DNA of 64,000 bases from assembly GCA_965216905.1 (NCBI GenBank), contig OZ244213.1:806001-870000 (forward strand), written 5' to 3'. The position numbers were made by a program, and so were the translations under genes. Positions within the stretch are counted from its first letter, which is position 1; each line of letters opens with the position of its first letter. Below are positions 51,829 through 61,136 of this stretch, piece by piece. The notes beneath the pieces were generated by a model. It was not told where the DNA came from. It did not search any database and was given only the letters and a program-made list of their open reading frames with translations. This DNA comes from G965216905 sp965216905. Lineage in GTDB: Bacteria > Actinomycetota > Acidimicrobiia > Spongiisociales > ZC4RG35.

Positions 51829-53637
51829 TCAGCCGACCTTCGTGACCGATCCTGTGTTTCCGTCCACCCGGATGATGTCGCCCGTCTTGATCTCGCGCGT
51901 GCCGTATGCGGTTCCGGTGACCGCCGGTATGCCGTACTCCCGGCACACGATCGCCGCGTGGGACATGACACCGCCGATGTCGGTGACCGTCGCCTTGATC
52001 TTCGAGAACACCGGCGCCCACGACGGTGCGGTGATCGGAGCGACCAAGATCTCGCCCGGCTCCACATCGCCGATGTCGTCGGCATCGAAAACCACCCGAG
52101 CCGGCCCTTCGGCGGAGCCAGGCGAAGCGGCCATACCAGTCAGTTCGGCATCGCCCTCGGCGCTTCCCAGCCACGTCTGCACCGACTCCGAAGTCACGCC
52201 CCACAGCATGATGGTGAACGGCTCGGTGACGACGGCGGGTGGCTCACCGAAAGCCTTCGGCCGATCGGCCTGGGCCAGGGCATCGACGATGGCCCGTCGA
52301 CGCTCGATGATCGGCGGCCAGTGGGAGGGTCCGGCGGACGGTGCACCGACCGCCCAGTTCGCATAGAGATCCCACAGCAGCTCGTCCATCTCGTCCCGCT
52401 TGACGAAGTAGACGTCCTCCGGATCGGTGAAGAAGCTCTCTTTGACCAGCATCTCGCCCAGTTCGCGGGACTTCTGCCAGAAGGCCGCCATCGACCAGTG
52501 TTCGATGTAGAAGTTGTGGTTCTCGACGTATGGGAACACGGTCCGGGCGAGACCCAGCTTGCCCTGAAAGGCCTCGCGATCCTCGTCGGTCTCCAACAGG
52601 TCCGAGTACTCGGTGACGATACGGTCGCGCTCGGCCACGATCTCGTCGAGCGGTCGTTCGATGCTCTCACCGTTTCGGAGCTTGGTGATGTAGTCGCGGA
52701 TGAACCCGTACGGAATCGACTTGTCCTGAAGCCACGTCTTGTCGTGGTAGTAGAAGCCGGTGCCCGACGAGAAGTGGAACCAGGGATCCTTGGTGTCGTC
52801 CCACGAGGCCTGCCACGCCCGGCCGGCGTCGGAGTCGAGCCCCGCCTCGACCGCCGCCGCGTCTTCGTGGTCGAACGCCCCGTCCACCCCCAATTCGAGT
52901 GCCAGCTTGGCGAGGCGCTTCAGCTCCTCGTTGGGCCGGAACAGATCGACCTCGATGCCCGCCACCATCTTGGCGATCCCCAGGTCGGGAATCGACGGGA
53001 ACGCCTCCTTGCAGAAGCCGAAGAAGTCCAGGTAGGCGGCGTACCCCAAGTTGAGGAACTCGAAGTGGAGCTGCCAGATCTTCAGCGCAAGATCCTTGAA
53101 TCGGTGGTACTGCTCGAGGATCCGCCAGCCCTCGCCCTGGCCCCGCCCTTCGGTGATGACCTCCATCGGCTCCATCTCCGGCAGCGGTGAGAAGTCGATC
53201 GCCTCGATCTCGGCGATGTTCGCTTTGATCTTTCCCAGCCACTGGCCATAGAGGTCGTCCCAGTTTGCGAAGTAATGCCCGGCCCGTTCCATGAAGTGCG
53301 GAACCCGGCCCTCGATGGTCGGACCGTCTTCGATCGTCACCGGCGACAAATACGGAACGCCGAGATGGATCCGGAAGTCGATGCCGTTGGCCGGCGGGAT
53401 CAGATAATGGCGAGTGTTGTACTGGCTGAGGCTGGCGATGGCGTACTCGAGGTGGTCGGCGTCCCACGGCGACATCGCCCAGCCCCAATGCATGCTGTCC
53501 CAGAACCAGAATCGGTTTTCCTCGTAGGCTCTTCTTCCTTCGCTGAACAGCGACGAGTACGAGTACAGCTCTTGCCACCCCTCGGCGCCTGCGGGGGTTT
53601 CGGTTTCGAATGGGCTCGGGAAGCGGTCTGTGGCCAT
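51829..53637 (-). CDS. PEP-synthase-like phosphotransferase, catalytic-His subunit (PpsA/CreH-like)
   Basis: The 602-residue protein has a large central region and a C-terminal PEP-utilising mobile domain with SHAAIVCREYGIPAVTG, where His560 would carry the phosphoryl group. This size and domain pattern match the PpsA subunit of Thauera phenylphosphate synthase and the CreH/CreI pair that phosphorylates 4-cresol in Corynebacterium. The ATP-binding half is encoded separately, immediately upstream. Together they would transfer phosphate from ATP to a phenolic hydroxyl, giving AMP and Pi. A rifampin phosphotransferase-like activity is the alternative, but context argues for an aromatic substrate. 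Confidence 0.75.
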   Translation of the reverse strand: MATDRFPSPFETETPAGAEGWQELYSYSSLFSEGRRAYEENRFWFWDSMHWGWAMSPWDADHLEYAIASLSQYNTRHYLIPPANGIDFRIHLGVPYLSPVTIEDGPTIEGRVPHFMERAGHYFANWDDLYGQWLGKIKANIAEIEAIDFSPLPEMEPMEVITEGRGQGEGWRILEQYHRFKDLALKIWQLHFEFLNLGYAAYLDFFGFCKEAFPSIPDLGIAKMVAGIEVDLFRPNEELKRLAKLALELGVDGAFDHEDAAAVEAGLDSDAGRAWQASWDDTKDPWFHFSSGTGFYYHDKTWLQDKSIPYGFIRDYITKLRNGESIERPLDEIVAERDRIVTEYSDLLETDEDREAFQGKLGLARTVFPYVENHNFYIEHWSMAAFWQKSRELGEMLVKESFFTDPEDVYFVKRDEMDELLWDLYANWAVGAPSAGPSHWPPIIERRRAIVDALAQADRPKAFGEPPAVVTEPFTIMLWGVTSESVQTWLGSAEGDAELTGMAASPGSAEGPARVVFDADDIGDVEPGEILVAPITAPSWAPVFSKIKATVTDIGGVMSHAAIVCREYGIPAVTGTAYGTREIKTGDIIRVDGNTGSVTKVG

Positions 53638-53699
53638 CGTCGTCTGTCCTCCTGGTTCGTCGGTCGTGATCCGGGCGTGGGGGCGGCATCAGCGTCTGG

Positions 53700-54773
53700 T
53701 CACGGGTCCCTCGAATGCGTCGGGGAGATCAGCGTGGACACGATCGACTTCATCGGGTCGTACCCGTCCCTGGCGATCGGGCTCTTCGGCTTGCGGGACC
53801 ACACGGTCTCGGGCCGGGCCTGCAGGAGGATGACGTTGTCACCCTCGGGGAGATGGCGATCGATGGCCCATTCGATGTCCTGCGGGCGGCCGTAATGCTT
53901 CTCGGCCCGGCGAGCCATCGCCGCCACCGCACAGACCTCCTCGTCGGTCAGCGCCGGCACCGATTGCCGCTCGGGCTCCACGTCGCGCCGCTCGACCCCG
54001 CCGTCTGTCACGCGGTACTCGATCGTCTTGGGCGAGATGATCCGGTTGACGATCGTCCGGAGCACCTTGTCCACCAGGAAGTTGTCGGGGGTGACCTCCC
54101 CGGAGACAACCGCTTCGCCGAGGCCCCACGAGGCGTCGATGGCCACCTGGGAACGATCGCCGTTCAACGGGTTGAGGGTGAACGCCACACCGGCCGCCTT
54201 GGGATCCACCATCTTCTGTACTCCCACCGACATCGAGATCAACTGGTGGTCGTAGCCCATCTCGTGTCGATAGGCGATCGCCCGATCGGTGAAGATCGAC
54301 GACCAGCATTTCCGCACGAACTGCAGCACGTCTTCGGCGCCGGTCACCCACAGGAAGGTGTCCTGCTGGCCGGCGAAGCTCGCATCCGGTAGATCCTCGG
54401 CGGTGGCCGACGAACGCACGGCCACCGGGACACGGTCGGTACCGCATCGAGCGCACAGATCGGCATAGGCAGAGCGGACCGTCTTCTCCACCGCGGCCGG
54501 AAGGGGCACCGTTTCGACCATCTCGCGGACCTCTCTCGAGATGTGCTGCAGACGGGACGGATCGGCGAAGTCGACCCGGGCCAGCGCTCCGTTCACCCCG
54601 TCGACGATGTCGCGATGTGAGCGCAACAGCTCATAGGCGTCGGTCGTGACGGCGAAACCGGGCGGAACGGGGAGACCGGCACCGAGCATGGTTCCGAGAC
54701 TGGCGTTCTTCCCCCCAACCCGCGGGCGGTGAGCCTCCTCGTAGTCGTCGAACCACAGGACGTACTCAGACAC
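53700..54773 (-). CDS. PEP/pyruvate-binding ATP-grasp subunit (PpsB/CreI-like)
   Basis: The 357-residue protein has the ATP-grasp domain of PEP synthase and PPDK: VGGKNASLG near residue 20, VAVRSSATAEDLPDASFAGQQDT near 115, and QDIEWAIDR near 305. It lacks the phosphohistidine and PEP domains, so it must work with the His subunit encoded next. This is the arrangement of PpsA (about 70 kDa) plus PpsB (about 40 kDa). The GTG at 54773 with AAGGAG seven bases upstream was chosen over an in-frame GTG 30 codons earlier. The gap to the catalytic subunit is 62 bases. Confidence 0.8.
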   Translation of the reverse strand: MSEYVLWFDDYEEAHRPRVGGKNASLGTMLGAGLPVPPGFAVTTDAYELLRSHRDIVDGVNGALARVDFADPSRLQHISREVREMVETVPLPAAVEKTVRSAYADLCARCGTDRVPVAVRSSATAEDLPDASFAGQQDTFLWVTGAEDVLQFVRKCWSSIFTDRAIAYRHEMGYDHQLISMSVGVQKMVDPKAAGVAFTLNPLNGDRSQVAIDASWGLGEAVVSGEVTPDNFLVDKVLRTIVNRIISPKTIEYRVTDGGVERRDVEPERQSVPALTDEEVCAVAAMARRAEKHYGRPQDIEWAIDRHLPEGDNVILLQARPETVWSRKPKSPIARDGYDPMKSIVSTLISPTHSRDP

Positions 54774-54886
54774 GGTCCGCTCCTTCCACTCGGTCCCTGC
54801 CACCACCGGGCCGGCCGTGGTCAGATGCTCCTCGGGCAAGAGAACCGGACAGCTCTGACACACGACGGCTCCTCACTCGCGATGCT

Positions 54887-55744
54887 TCATCGGTCTGGTG
54901 CCGCTTGGCCGGGCATCGAGGGCGGCACCCACTGCTCGTCGAGTTGCCACGTCGGCAGATTCTCGATGTCGGGCACGTGGATCTCCTGCACCCGGTTTCG
55001 ATACGACACCAGGGCTTCCGTCCCACCCTGGAAGACCTTCACCCGTACGTGTTCGGTGTTGTACGGCTCGCCCGGGTCGTACCCGAGGGCGGTGATGGCG
55101 AAGGCTCGAATCGGCCCGGAATGGGTGGGGATGAGCAGTCGCGCCCCGGGATGCTCACCGGCCAGCCGCTGGATCCCGAGCCAGAAGCGTCGAACCGCCA
55201 ACGCCGGAGGTTCGAAGTGGAACATGGGAATCTGGAGCCAGTGCTGGATCGGATCCGCTCCCCCTTGCTGCGTCCGCCAGAACCGGTCGATCTCCACCAG
55301 CCACATGGGACGATCGCCCAGCGCGGTCCGCTCGAACTTCTCCAGCGTGGCCGCATACCTACGGAAGGCGGACGTGACGTCCCGGATTCCCTCCGGCGTG
55401 GCCACCCCGAAGTTGCGGAACTCGGCCATCGGCTCTGGTTCGAAGACCTTCACGTCCTTCTCGAACATGGCCAGGCCGTCCTGGAGGCCGCGGTCGACGT
55501 TCTGAGCGGTCTCCGTCGCTCGGTTGGTGGCGGCGTGGCGGATGACGACGGTCTCACCGTTCTTGACCCGTTTGGCGATGGTGTGGCCATACGTGTGCGC
55601 CTGCCAGTTGCCCAAGGGGGTCAACCCCGACTCCGTGGAGTACCCCTGGGTCTCGGCATGGCGGATCAGGTAGACGTCGGCCAGGAGATGCTTCCTCGAT
55701 GACGGAGGGGCCGATATCTCCTTGGTTCGATTGTCCTCCGACAT
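54887..55744 (-). CDS. Histidine phosphatase (phosphoglycerate mutase-like)
   Basis: The 285-residue protein has the branch-1 histidine phosphatase signature LIRHAETQG (Arg28, His29) and a later RHAATNRATETA block. IPTHSGPIRAF provides the second catalytic His. RHAE in place of RHGE is a tolerated variant. It would remove a phosphoryl group from a small ester. Placed between the extradiol dioxygenases and the phosphotransferase subunits, it is well placed to dephosphorylate an aryl phosphate intermediate, as CreD does in 4-cresol catabolism. ATG 55744 was chosen; a TTG at 55843 would add 33 plausible residues. Confidence 0.75.
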   Translation of the reverse strand: MSEDNRTKEISAPPSSRKHLLADVYLIRHAETQGYSTESGLTPLGNWQAHTYGHTIAKRVKNGETVVIRHAATNRATETAQNVDRGLQDGLAMFEKDVKVFEPEPMAEFRNFGVATPEGIRDVTSAFRRYAATLEKFERTALGDRPMWLVEIDRFWRTQQGGADPIQHWLQIPMFHFEPPALAVRRFWLGIQRLAGEHPGARLLIPTHSGPIRAFAITALGYDPGEPYNTEHVRVKVFQGGTEALVSYRNRVQEIHVPDIENLPTWQLDEQWVPPSMPGQAAPDR

Positions 55745-55974
55745 GGCACGCTGGACGCCGAGGCCGACCCGTTCGTAGAGCGGGGGCAAGCTCTGGGTCG
55801 GCGTCTCGGCGTCCCGCCGCTCCCGGAAACGACGAAGGTACAAGGGGTCCCTTCGTCACTCGGAGCGTCATCCTCGACCCGGTCCGGGTCGGATCGGCGG
55901 TCGAGATACGTGGCGAGGTAGTGGGGCGGGTCGACCCGCTCGGTCTTCGGCAACGGCCGCTTCGGCCCGGTCAT
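55745..55974 (-). CDS. Possible small ORF or frameshifted N-terminal extension of the phosphatase
   Basis: An ATG at 55974, with GAGGG eight bases upstream and only ten bases after the dioxygenase stop, begins a frame with coding-like residues for about 40 codons (KTERVDPPHYLATYLDRRSDPD). After about 55850 the frame turns into an Arg/Ser-rich shadow of the phosphatase; the same frame ends at 55666. At that point the phosphatase frame itself is open back to a TTG at 55843. A one-base shift would fuse the two. It may be a small separate gene or a longer phosphatase N-terminus. Confidence 0.35.
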
Positions 55975-55984
55975 GTGGAGGCCC

Positions 55985-56896
55985 TCACGAGTGGATGGTC
56001 AGGAACGACTGGTCGACGACGCCCTGGTAGTAGAAGACGGCTCGACCCATCTGTCCCTCGGTCCAGGTGATCGGTTCACGATCGGGGTCCGCCCAGTAAC
56101 CGCCGGTATATACCTCGTTCCGATTGCCGGCCGGATCGAAGAAGTAGAGCCCCCATCCCCGGGTGGCGCCGTGACGAGTCGGACCGGCGTCGATGCGAAC
56201 GCCGTGATAGGCACAGATGTCGGCGGACCGCCGGAGGTCGTTCCAATCGTCCACCCAGAAGGCGACATGGTGGAACGCACCATTGGGACCGATGATGAAC
56301 GCGATGTCGTGGGCGGTGTGTGATCGTTCGAGGAACGAGGCCAGCTGATGGCCGTCGTCGGCCAGGATCTGCTCGGTGAGTCGAAACCCCAGCACGTCGA
56401 CGAAGAACTCGGTGATCCCATCGACGTCCTCGCACATCGCGAACACGTGGTCGATGCGCGGTGGATGCATGCCTCGCAAGCCCGGCGGCTCGGGTGGGGG
56501 GTTGTGGAGTGGCAGGGCATTCCCGACCTGCTCCATGCCGTACACCAGGTCGATGATGTGCGCACTCGGGGCGGTGAACCGGACGGTCTCCCCGGACCCG
56601 GGTCCCAACTCTCCCGCCTCGTAGCGCTTCGTCGGGATTCCGGCGGCTTCGATCCTCGACGAGAGGTCGTCCAGGTCGGCGAGGTCCTGTACCTTGAAGC
56701 CCATCGACTCCAGCCCGTACGTCGGGGCGAATGTGAGGATCACCGAATGGTGCTGCTGCTCGTCCCAACCCTTGAGGTACACCCGATCGTCCGACTGCGC
56801 GGTCTCGATGAGGCCCAACACCTCGGTGTAATAGGCGGTGGACAGCTCCAGGTCGGGAACTCGGATCTCCACGTGGGACAGTCTCAGGATGCCCAT
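55985..56896 (-). CDS. Catechol 2,3-dioxygenase-like extradiol enzyme (copy 1)
   Basis: The 303-residue protein has the two vicinal-oxygen-chelate domains of XylE/DmpB-type catechol 2,3-dioxygenases. The iron-ligand pattern is visible: His in PRIDHVFAM, His in AFHHVAFWVDDW, and Glu in NRNEVYTGGY. It would cleave a catechol ring next to the hydroxyls to give a 2-hydroxymuconic semialdehyde. It opens MGILRLSHVEIRVPDL, like its neighbour, and the two are paralogues separated by 19 bases. The substrate may carry a side chain; exact specificity is not predictable. Confidence 0.88.
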   Translation of the reverse strand: MGILRLSHVEIRVPDLELSTAYYTEVLGLIETAQSDDRVYLKGWDEQQHHSVILTFAPTYGLESMGFKVQDLADLDDLSSRIEAAGIPTKRYEAGELGPGSGETVRFTAPSAHIIDLVYGMEQVGNALPLHNPPPEPPGLRGMHPPRIDHVFAMCEDVDGITEFFVDVLGFRLTEQILADDGHQLASFLERSHTAHDIAFIIGPNGAFHHVAFWVDDWNDLRRSADICAYHGVRIDAGPTRHGATRGWGLYFFDPAGNRNEVYTGGYWADPDREPITWTEGQMGRAVFYYQGVVDQSFLTIHS

Positions 56897-56915
56897 GGCG
56901 TCGCTCCTCTCCGGC

Positions 56916-57821
56916 TCATGTGTGCACCGTCACGAACCGGTCGTTGATCTCGCCCTCGTAGTAGAAGACCGCCTTCCCGATGTTGTCCTCCGTCCAGGTG
57001 ATCGTCGGGAAGTCGGGATCGGGCCGGTACCCGCCGGTGAACACCTCGTTGCGGGTTCCCATCGGATCGAAGAAGTAGATCGTGTTGCCTCGGGTGATGC
57101 CGTGCCGGGTGGGACCGACGTCGACCTGGATGGCGTTGTAGGCCAGGATGTCGGCGGCGGATCGCACGTGGTCCCAGTCGTCCAGCCAGTAGGCGAAGTG
57201 GTGCAATGCCCCGTTGGGGCCGTTGACGACGGCCAGGTCGTGTGGCGAGTGGGATCGCTCCATCCAGACCCCGATCTGGTGTCCGTCACCGCCCACCAGT
57301 TGCTCGGTGAGCCGGAATCCGAGGACCTCCATGTAGAACTTCGAGGACTCCCCCACCTCCTCGGCGTTGATGAGGAGATGGTCCATTCGCGGCGGGGCGA
57401 TCCCTTCGAGATCGAGCACGATCTCGGGGTCGACCTTGCCGATCCGACCGCCGACCCGCTCCACGTCGTGGACCAGTTCCATCTCGTGGCCGGACGGGGT
57501 CTCGAACCGGATCGACTCTCCCTGTCCGACCTCCGATCCCTTCGAGATCCGATGCACCCGGAACCCGTAGGTCTCGACCCGCTCCTCGAGCTCGTCGAGA
57601 TCGTCCTCGGTCTCGACCTTGAAGCTGAAGCGGTCCATCCCCACCCGCGGGTCGTACCGGACGGCCAGCGAGTGATGATCCTCCTCGTCCCAACACTTGA
57701 GGAACAGCCGGTCGGCGGTGCGGGCGGTGAGGTCCATGCCCATCACCCCGGTGTAGTAGGCCTCGGCCAGGTCGAGATCGGGGACCGTGATGTCGACGTG
57801 GCTGAGACGGAGGATGCCCAT
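56916..57821 (-). CDS. Catechol 2,3-dioxygenase-like extradiol enzyme (copy 2)
   Basis: The 301-residue protein is a paralogue of the preceding extradiol dioxygenase, with iron ligands in PRMDHLLIN, ALHHFAYWLDDW and TRNEVFTGGYR. Substrate-binding loops around residues 95-140 differ between the copies, so they could act on different catechols or together. Being first in the minus-strand block, it lies next to the divergent promoter region (57822-57984). Ferrous iron is the expected cofactor. Confidence 0.88.
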   Translation of the reverse strand: MGILRLSHVDITVPDLDLAEAYYTGVMGMDLTARTADRLFLKCWDEEDHHSLAVRYDPRVGMDRFSFKVETEDDLDELEERVETYGFRVHRISKGSEVGQGESIRFETPSGHEMELVHDVERVGGRIGKVDPEIVLDLEGIAPPRMDHLLINAEEVGESSKFYMEVLGFRLTEQLVGGDGHQIGVWMERSHSPHDLAVVNGPNGALHHFAYWLDDWDHVRSAADILAYNAIQVDVGPTRHGITRGNTIYFFDPMGTRNEVFTGGYRPDPDFPTITWTEDNIGKAVFYYEGEINDRFVTVHT

Positions 57822-57984
57822 ACGTTCGGAAGCTACCCGCCCAACCTCGCGAACAGGTGAGCCGTCCCGTCATGCGGGAAACAATCCTCGCTTCGGCGCC
57901 TCAGTTGGGGTTCGAGGCGGGTCGTCGTCCCGCAGAGCGGGAAGACAGGTGAGCTGCGCCCCGGTGGGTCCGTAGGCTGGAACC

Positions 57985-58659
57985 GTGACCACACCCGACG
58001 GCATGCGGACTGCGATGGTCGACTACATCCATACGGTCCACCAGGCATACCTCTCCCAGGCGGCCGGACAGCCACCGGCGGTCCGGGGGAGGATGGCGTT
58101 GCTGGCCCGGCCCTTCACCGTGATCGCCGCCGGCGTGCGCAATCTCCATGTCATCGCGACCACCGAGCGGCTGCCCGCCCCGACCGGTCAGGAGGTGGAG
58201 ACCCCCGACGAGCTCGGCGAGCTTCGCTGGACGGTGCGCTTCTACGATCCGGTGGTCCTGCCCCAACTCGGGTTGATCGACGAGCGCACCCGCCCGGCTT
58301 CGGAGATGGTTCGACGGACCCTGGGGGTGTCGACCTATCTCTATCACCTGGTGGTCCAGCCGGGCTCGCAACTCACCGGGCACCATGCCGGGCACGCCGG
58401 GGCCGGATTGGCGATGAGTCATGTGGCCGACGCCCGAGATTTCGAGTCCATCCGAGCGGCCGCCCGGGGTCGAGAACGGTTGGTCGACGAGATGGAGGGT
58501 GCCGCCCAGGCGGGGCTGATTCACGCCCAGGCGCTGCTGGCGCGCGAGATCGCCCCGGAGAGCGACACGATCGGAGCGATGACGGCCGCCGGTGCGGCCG
58601 ACCCGACCGAGCTTCGAAAGGCGCTCCTGATCGCCGTCCGGGACGATCCGCATGGCTGA
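57985..58659 (+). CDS. Conserved protein of unknown function in the meta-cleavage block
   Basis: The 224-residue soluble protein starts at GTG 57985 and overlaps the IclR gene start by eight bases. It has a His-rich segment (LTGHHAGHAGAGLAMSH) near residue 135 and a helical C-terminus. I do not recognise the family. Its position as first gene of the plus-strand aromatic block suggests a role in the pathway or its control. No signal peptide or membrane segment. Confidence 0.6.
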   Translation: MTTPDGMRTAMVDYIHTVHQAYLSQAAGQPPAVRGRMALLARPFTVIAAGVRNLHVIATTERLPAPTGQEVETPDELGELRWTVRFYDPVVLPQLGLIDERTRPASEMVRRTLGVSTYLYHLVVQPGSQLTGHHAGHAGAGLAMSHVADARDFESIRAAARGRERLVDEMEGAAQAGLIHAQALLAREIAPESDTIGAMTAAGAADPTELRKALLIAVRDDPHG

Positions 58660-59432
58660 GTCGCAGACGCTGCATTCGGTTCGCAATGCCGTCCGGCTGT
58701 TGAAGGCCTTCTCGGCGCGAGACCGGACCTTCGGGGTGTCCGAGCTGGCCCGGCGTCTCGACATCTCCACTTCGACCACGCACCGGCTGCTGAGCACGCT
58801 GGCAGCCGAGCATCTCATCGAACAGGATCCGGAGACCGGCCGCTACCGGTTGGGCCTGGCGGTCTACGACCTGGTGGCGGCGGTGTCGTCGGGCTTCGAC
58901 CTCACCGAAGCGGTGCTTCCCCCGATGACCGTGCTCCGCAACCGGACGGGCGAAACGGTCCAGGTCGGAGTCCTCGACGGCCGCCACGTCGTGTATGTCG
59001 AGCGCCTGGACAGCCCGCACACCCTGCGGCTCTTCCTGGACGTCGGGCGAAGAAACTGGGCGCACAGCACCGGTACGGGCAAGGCGCTGCTCGCCCACGT
59101 CTCCAAGCCGGATCTCGACCGGCTCCTCGACGGATGGGAGATGGTATCCGCTCACCCCCCACACCATCACCGAGGTCGCGCTGCTCCAGAAGGAACTCTC
59201 GATGATTCGGGATCAGGGGCATGCCCTCAACCAGGAGGAATCGGAGTTGGGGGTGATCAGCGTGGCGGCGCCCATCCGGGACTCGTCCGACCATGTCGTG
59301 GCGGCGATGAGCGTGGCGGGACCGCTGAACCGAATGAACCCCGACCTCCAATCCACGACCTACGCGGTGATGGAGGCAGCCGCGGTCGCCTCCCGCCGAT
59401 TGGGGCACCGACCGAGAGGAGTCACCCGATGA
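58652..59432 (+). pseudogene. IclR-family regulator with a single-base frameshift
   Basis: The N-terminal part (to about residue 165) has an IclR winged helix (SELARRLDISTSTTHRLLSTL) and the start of the ligand-binding domain. The expected continuation, PLTPHTITEVALLQKELSMIRDQGHA onward to TGA 59430-59432, is in the +1 frame. Removing one G near 59143-59144 restores one 260-residue IclR protein (GWEM then YPLTPHTIT). So either the gene is recently inactivated or one base is in error. The intact protein would control this catabolic operon. The stop overlaps the next gene (ATGA). Confidence 0.8.
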
Positions 59433-60226
59433 GCACCCATGCCGACATCGCCGCCAACCTGCACCGGGCGATGATCGAGCGCCGGCCGATCGACCCGATC
59501 ACCGACGGGCACCCCGACTTCGACGTCGCCGATGCCTACCGGGTCCAACAGGACCTCGTCGCCCGGATCATCGATCACGACGGTGGCGGGATCGTCGGGT
59601 ACAAGCTGGGGCTGACATCCAAACCCATGCAGGAGATGCTCGGGGTCGACGTGCCGGATTACGCACCGGTTCTGTCCTCGATGGTCTACGAGGAAGGACA
59701 GGCGGTGGACCTCGACCGGTATATCCAACCCCGGGTCGAGGCCGAGATCGCCCTCGTCCTCGACAAGCCGCTGCAGGGCCCGGGTGTCACCGCCATGCAC
59801 GCCTGGCGGGCCATCGGCGGTGCCGTGGCCGCCATCGAAATGGTCGATTCACGCATCCGCGACTGGAAGATCGGCCTGGTCGACACCATCTCCGACCTCG
59901 CCAGCTCGGGGGCGACCATCCTGGGGTCGCGGGTGGTCCCCCTCGAGGGATGGGATCCACGGCTGGTCGGTATGGTCATCTCTCGAAACGGGTCGACCGC
60001 CGATACCGGGGCGGGCGCCGCCGCCCTCGGCAACCCCATCGCGGCCGTCGCCTGGCTCGCCAATACCCTCGCCCCGTTCGAGGTCGAGCTCCAGGCCGGC
60101 TGGTTCATCATGACGGGCTCACTGCACCGAGCGTTCCCCGTCGAACCGGGAGACATCGTCCGGGCCGACTTCGACCGGCTCGGCCCGGTGACGACCACCT
60201 TCCGCCGCGACGACTCCGAGGAATGA
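59429..60226 (+). CDS. 2-keto-4-pentenoate hydratase family protein (copy 1)
   Basis: The 265-residue enzyme belongs to the FAH-like hydratase/decarboxylase group (DmpE/DmpH/HpaH). The metal-site region VEAEIALVLDKPL and the GYKLGLTS and VDSRIRDWKIGLVDTI blocks are present. It adds water to 2-hydroxypenta-2,4-dienoate or decarboxylates 4-oxalocrotonate, acting after ring cleavage. Three members of this family lie in the block, so assignment of each step is uncertain. Translation is coupled to the IclR gene, and the next gene starts 13 bases downstream with a GAGGAG site. Confidence 0.8.
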   Translation: MSTHADIAANLHRAMIERRPIDPITDGHPDFDVADAYRVQQDLVARIIDHDGGGIVGYKLGLTSKPMQEMLGVDVPDYAPVLSSMVYEEGQAVDLDRYIQPRVEAEIALVLDKPLQGPGVTAMHAWRAIGGAVAAIEMVDSRIRDWKIGLVDTISDLASSGATILGSRVVPLEGWDPRLVGMVISRNGSTADTGAGAAALGNPIAAVAWLANTLAPFEVELQAGWFIMTGSLHRAFPVEPGDIVRADFDRLGPVTTTFRRDDSEE

Positions 60227-60239
60227 GGAGACACACACC

Positions 60240-61136
60240 ATGAGATGCGCCATCGTCGGCTCCGGCAACATCGGCACCGACCTGATGTTCAAGCTCCAGC
60301 GCTCCGACCACCTCGAGCTCGGCGCGATGATCGGCATCGATCCGGACTCCGACGGCCTGGCCCGCGCCCGGTCGGTCGGAATCGAGGCCACCCATGAAGG
60401 ACCCGACTGGCTGATCGAGCGTGCCGCCGAGTTCGACATCGTCTTCGAAGCGACCTCGGCGTGGGTCCACCGCCAGAACGCACCCCGTTACGAGGCAGCC
60501 GGGCTCAAGGCCATCGACCTCACCCCTGCCAAGCTCGGCCCACCGGTGGTGCCTCCCGTGAACGGTGCCGAACACTTGAACGCCGCCAACGTGAATCTCA
60601 TCACCTGCGGCGGACAGGCCACGGTCCCCATGGTGCACGCCGTGGCTTCGGTGTGTGGCGTCCCCTATGCCGAGATCATCTCGTCGGTCGCCTCAAAGTC
60701 TGCCGGTCCCGGCACTCGCCAGAACATCGACGAGTTCACCCACACCACCTCGTCGGCGCTCGTGACGGTCGGCGGCGCCGCCCAGGGCAAGGCGATCATG
60801 ATCCTCAACCCGGCCGAACCTCCCATCCTCATGCGGAACACCGTGTTCTGCGCATTGCCGGACGGGTACGACGAAGCGGCGATCACGGATTCGGTCCTGG
60901 CCATGGCCGAACGCGTCTCCAGCTACGTTCCCGGCTACCGGCTCAAGGCGCAGCCGGTTTTCGAGACCGACGTGTTCGGCACACCCGGCGGAGTCGTCCC
61001 GGCTCGGGTGGTGATCCTGCTCGAAGTCGAAGGTGCCGGCGACTACTTCCCACCGTACGCCGGCAACCTCGACATCATGACCGCGTCGGCCGTTCGGGTG
61101 GGCGAGGCTCACGCCCAGACCGGAGTGTCGGCATGA
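60240..61136 (+). CDS. dmpF: Acetaldehyde dehydrogenase (acylating)
   Basis: The 298-residue enzyme converts acetaldehyde and CoA to acetyl-CoA with NAD+. The Rossmann loop MRCAIVGSGNIGTDLM and the catalytic Cys in NLITCGGQATVPMV are typical of DmpF/MhpF. KSAGPGTRQNIDEFTHTT is a family block. It forms a channelling complex with the aldolase encoded next, whose start overlaps its stop (ATGA). Length is normal for the family. Confidence 0.93.
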   Translation: MRCAIVGSGNIGTDLMFKLQRSDHLELGAMIGIDPDSDGLARARSVGIEATHEGPDWLIERAAEFDIVFEATSAWVHRQNAPRYEAAGLKAIDLTPAKLGPPVVPPVNGAEHLNAANVNLITCGGQATVPMVHAVASVCGVPYAEIISSVASKSAGPGTRQNIDEFTHTTSSALVTVGGAAQGKAIMILNPAEPPILMRNTVFCALPDGYDEAAITDSVLAMAERVSSYVPGYRLKAQPVFETDVFGTPGGVVPARVVILLEVEGAGDYFPPYAGNLDIMTASAVRVGEAHAQTGVSA

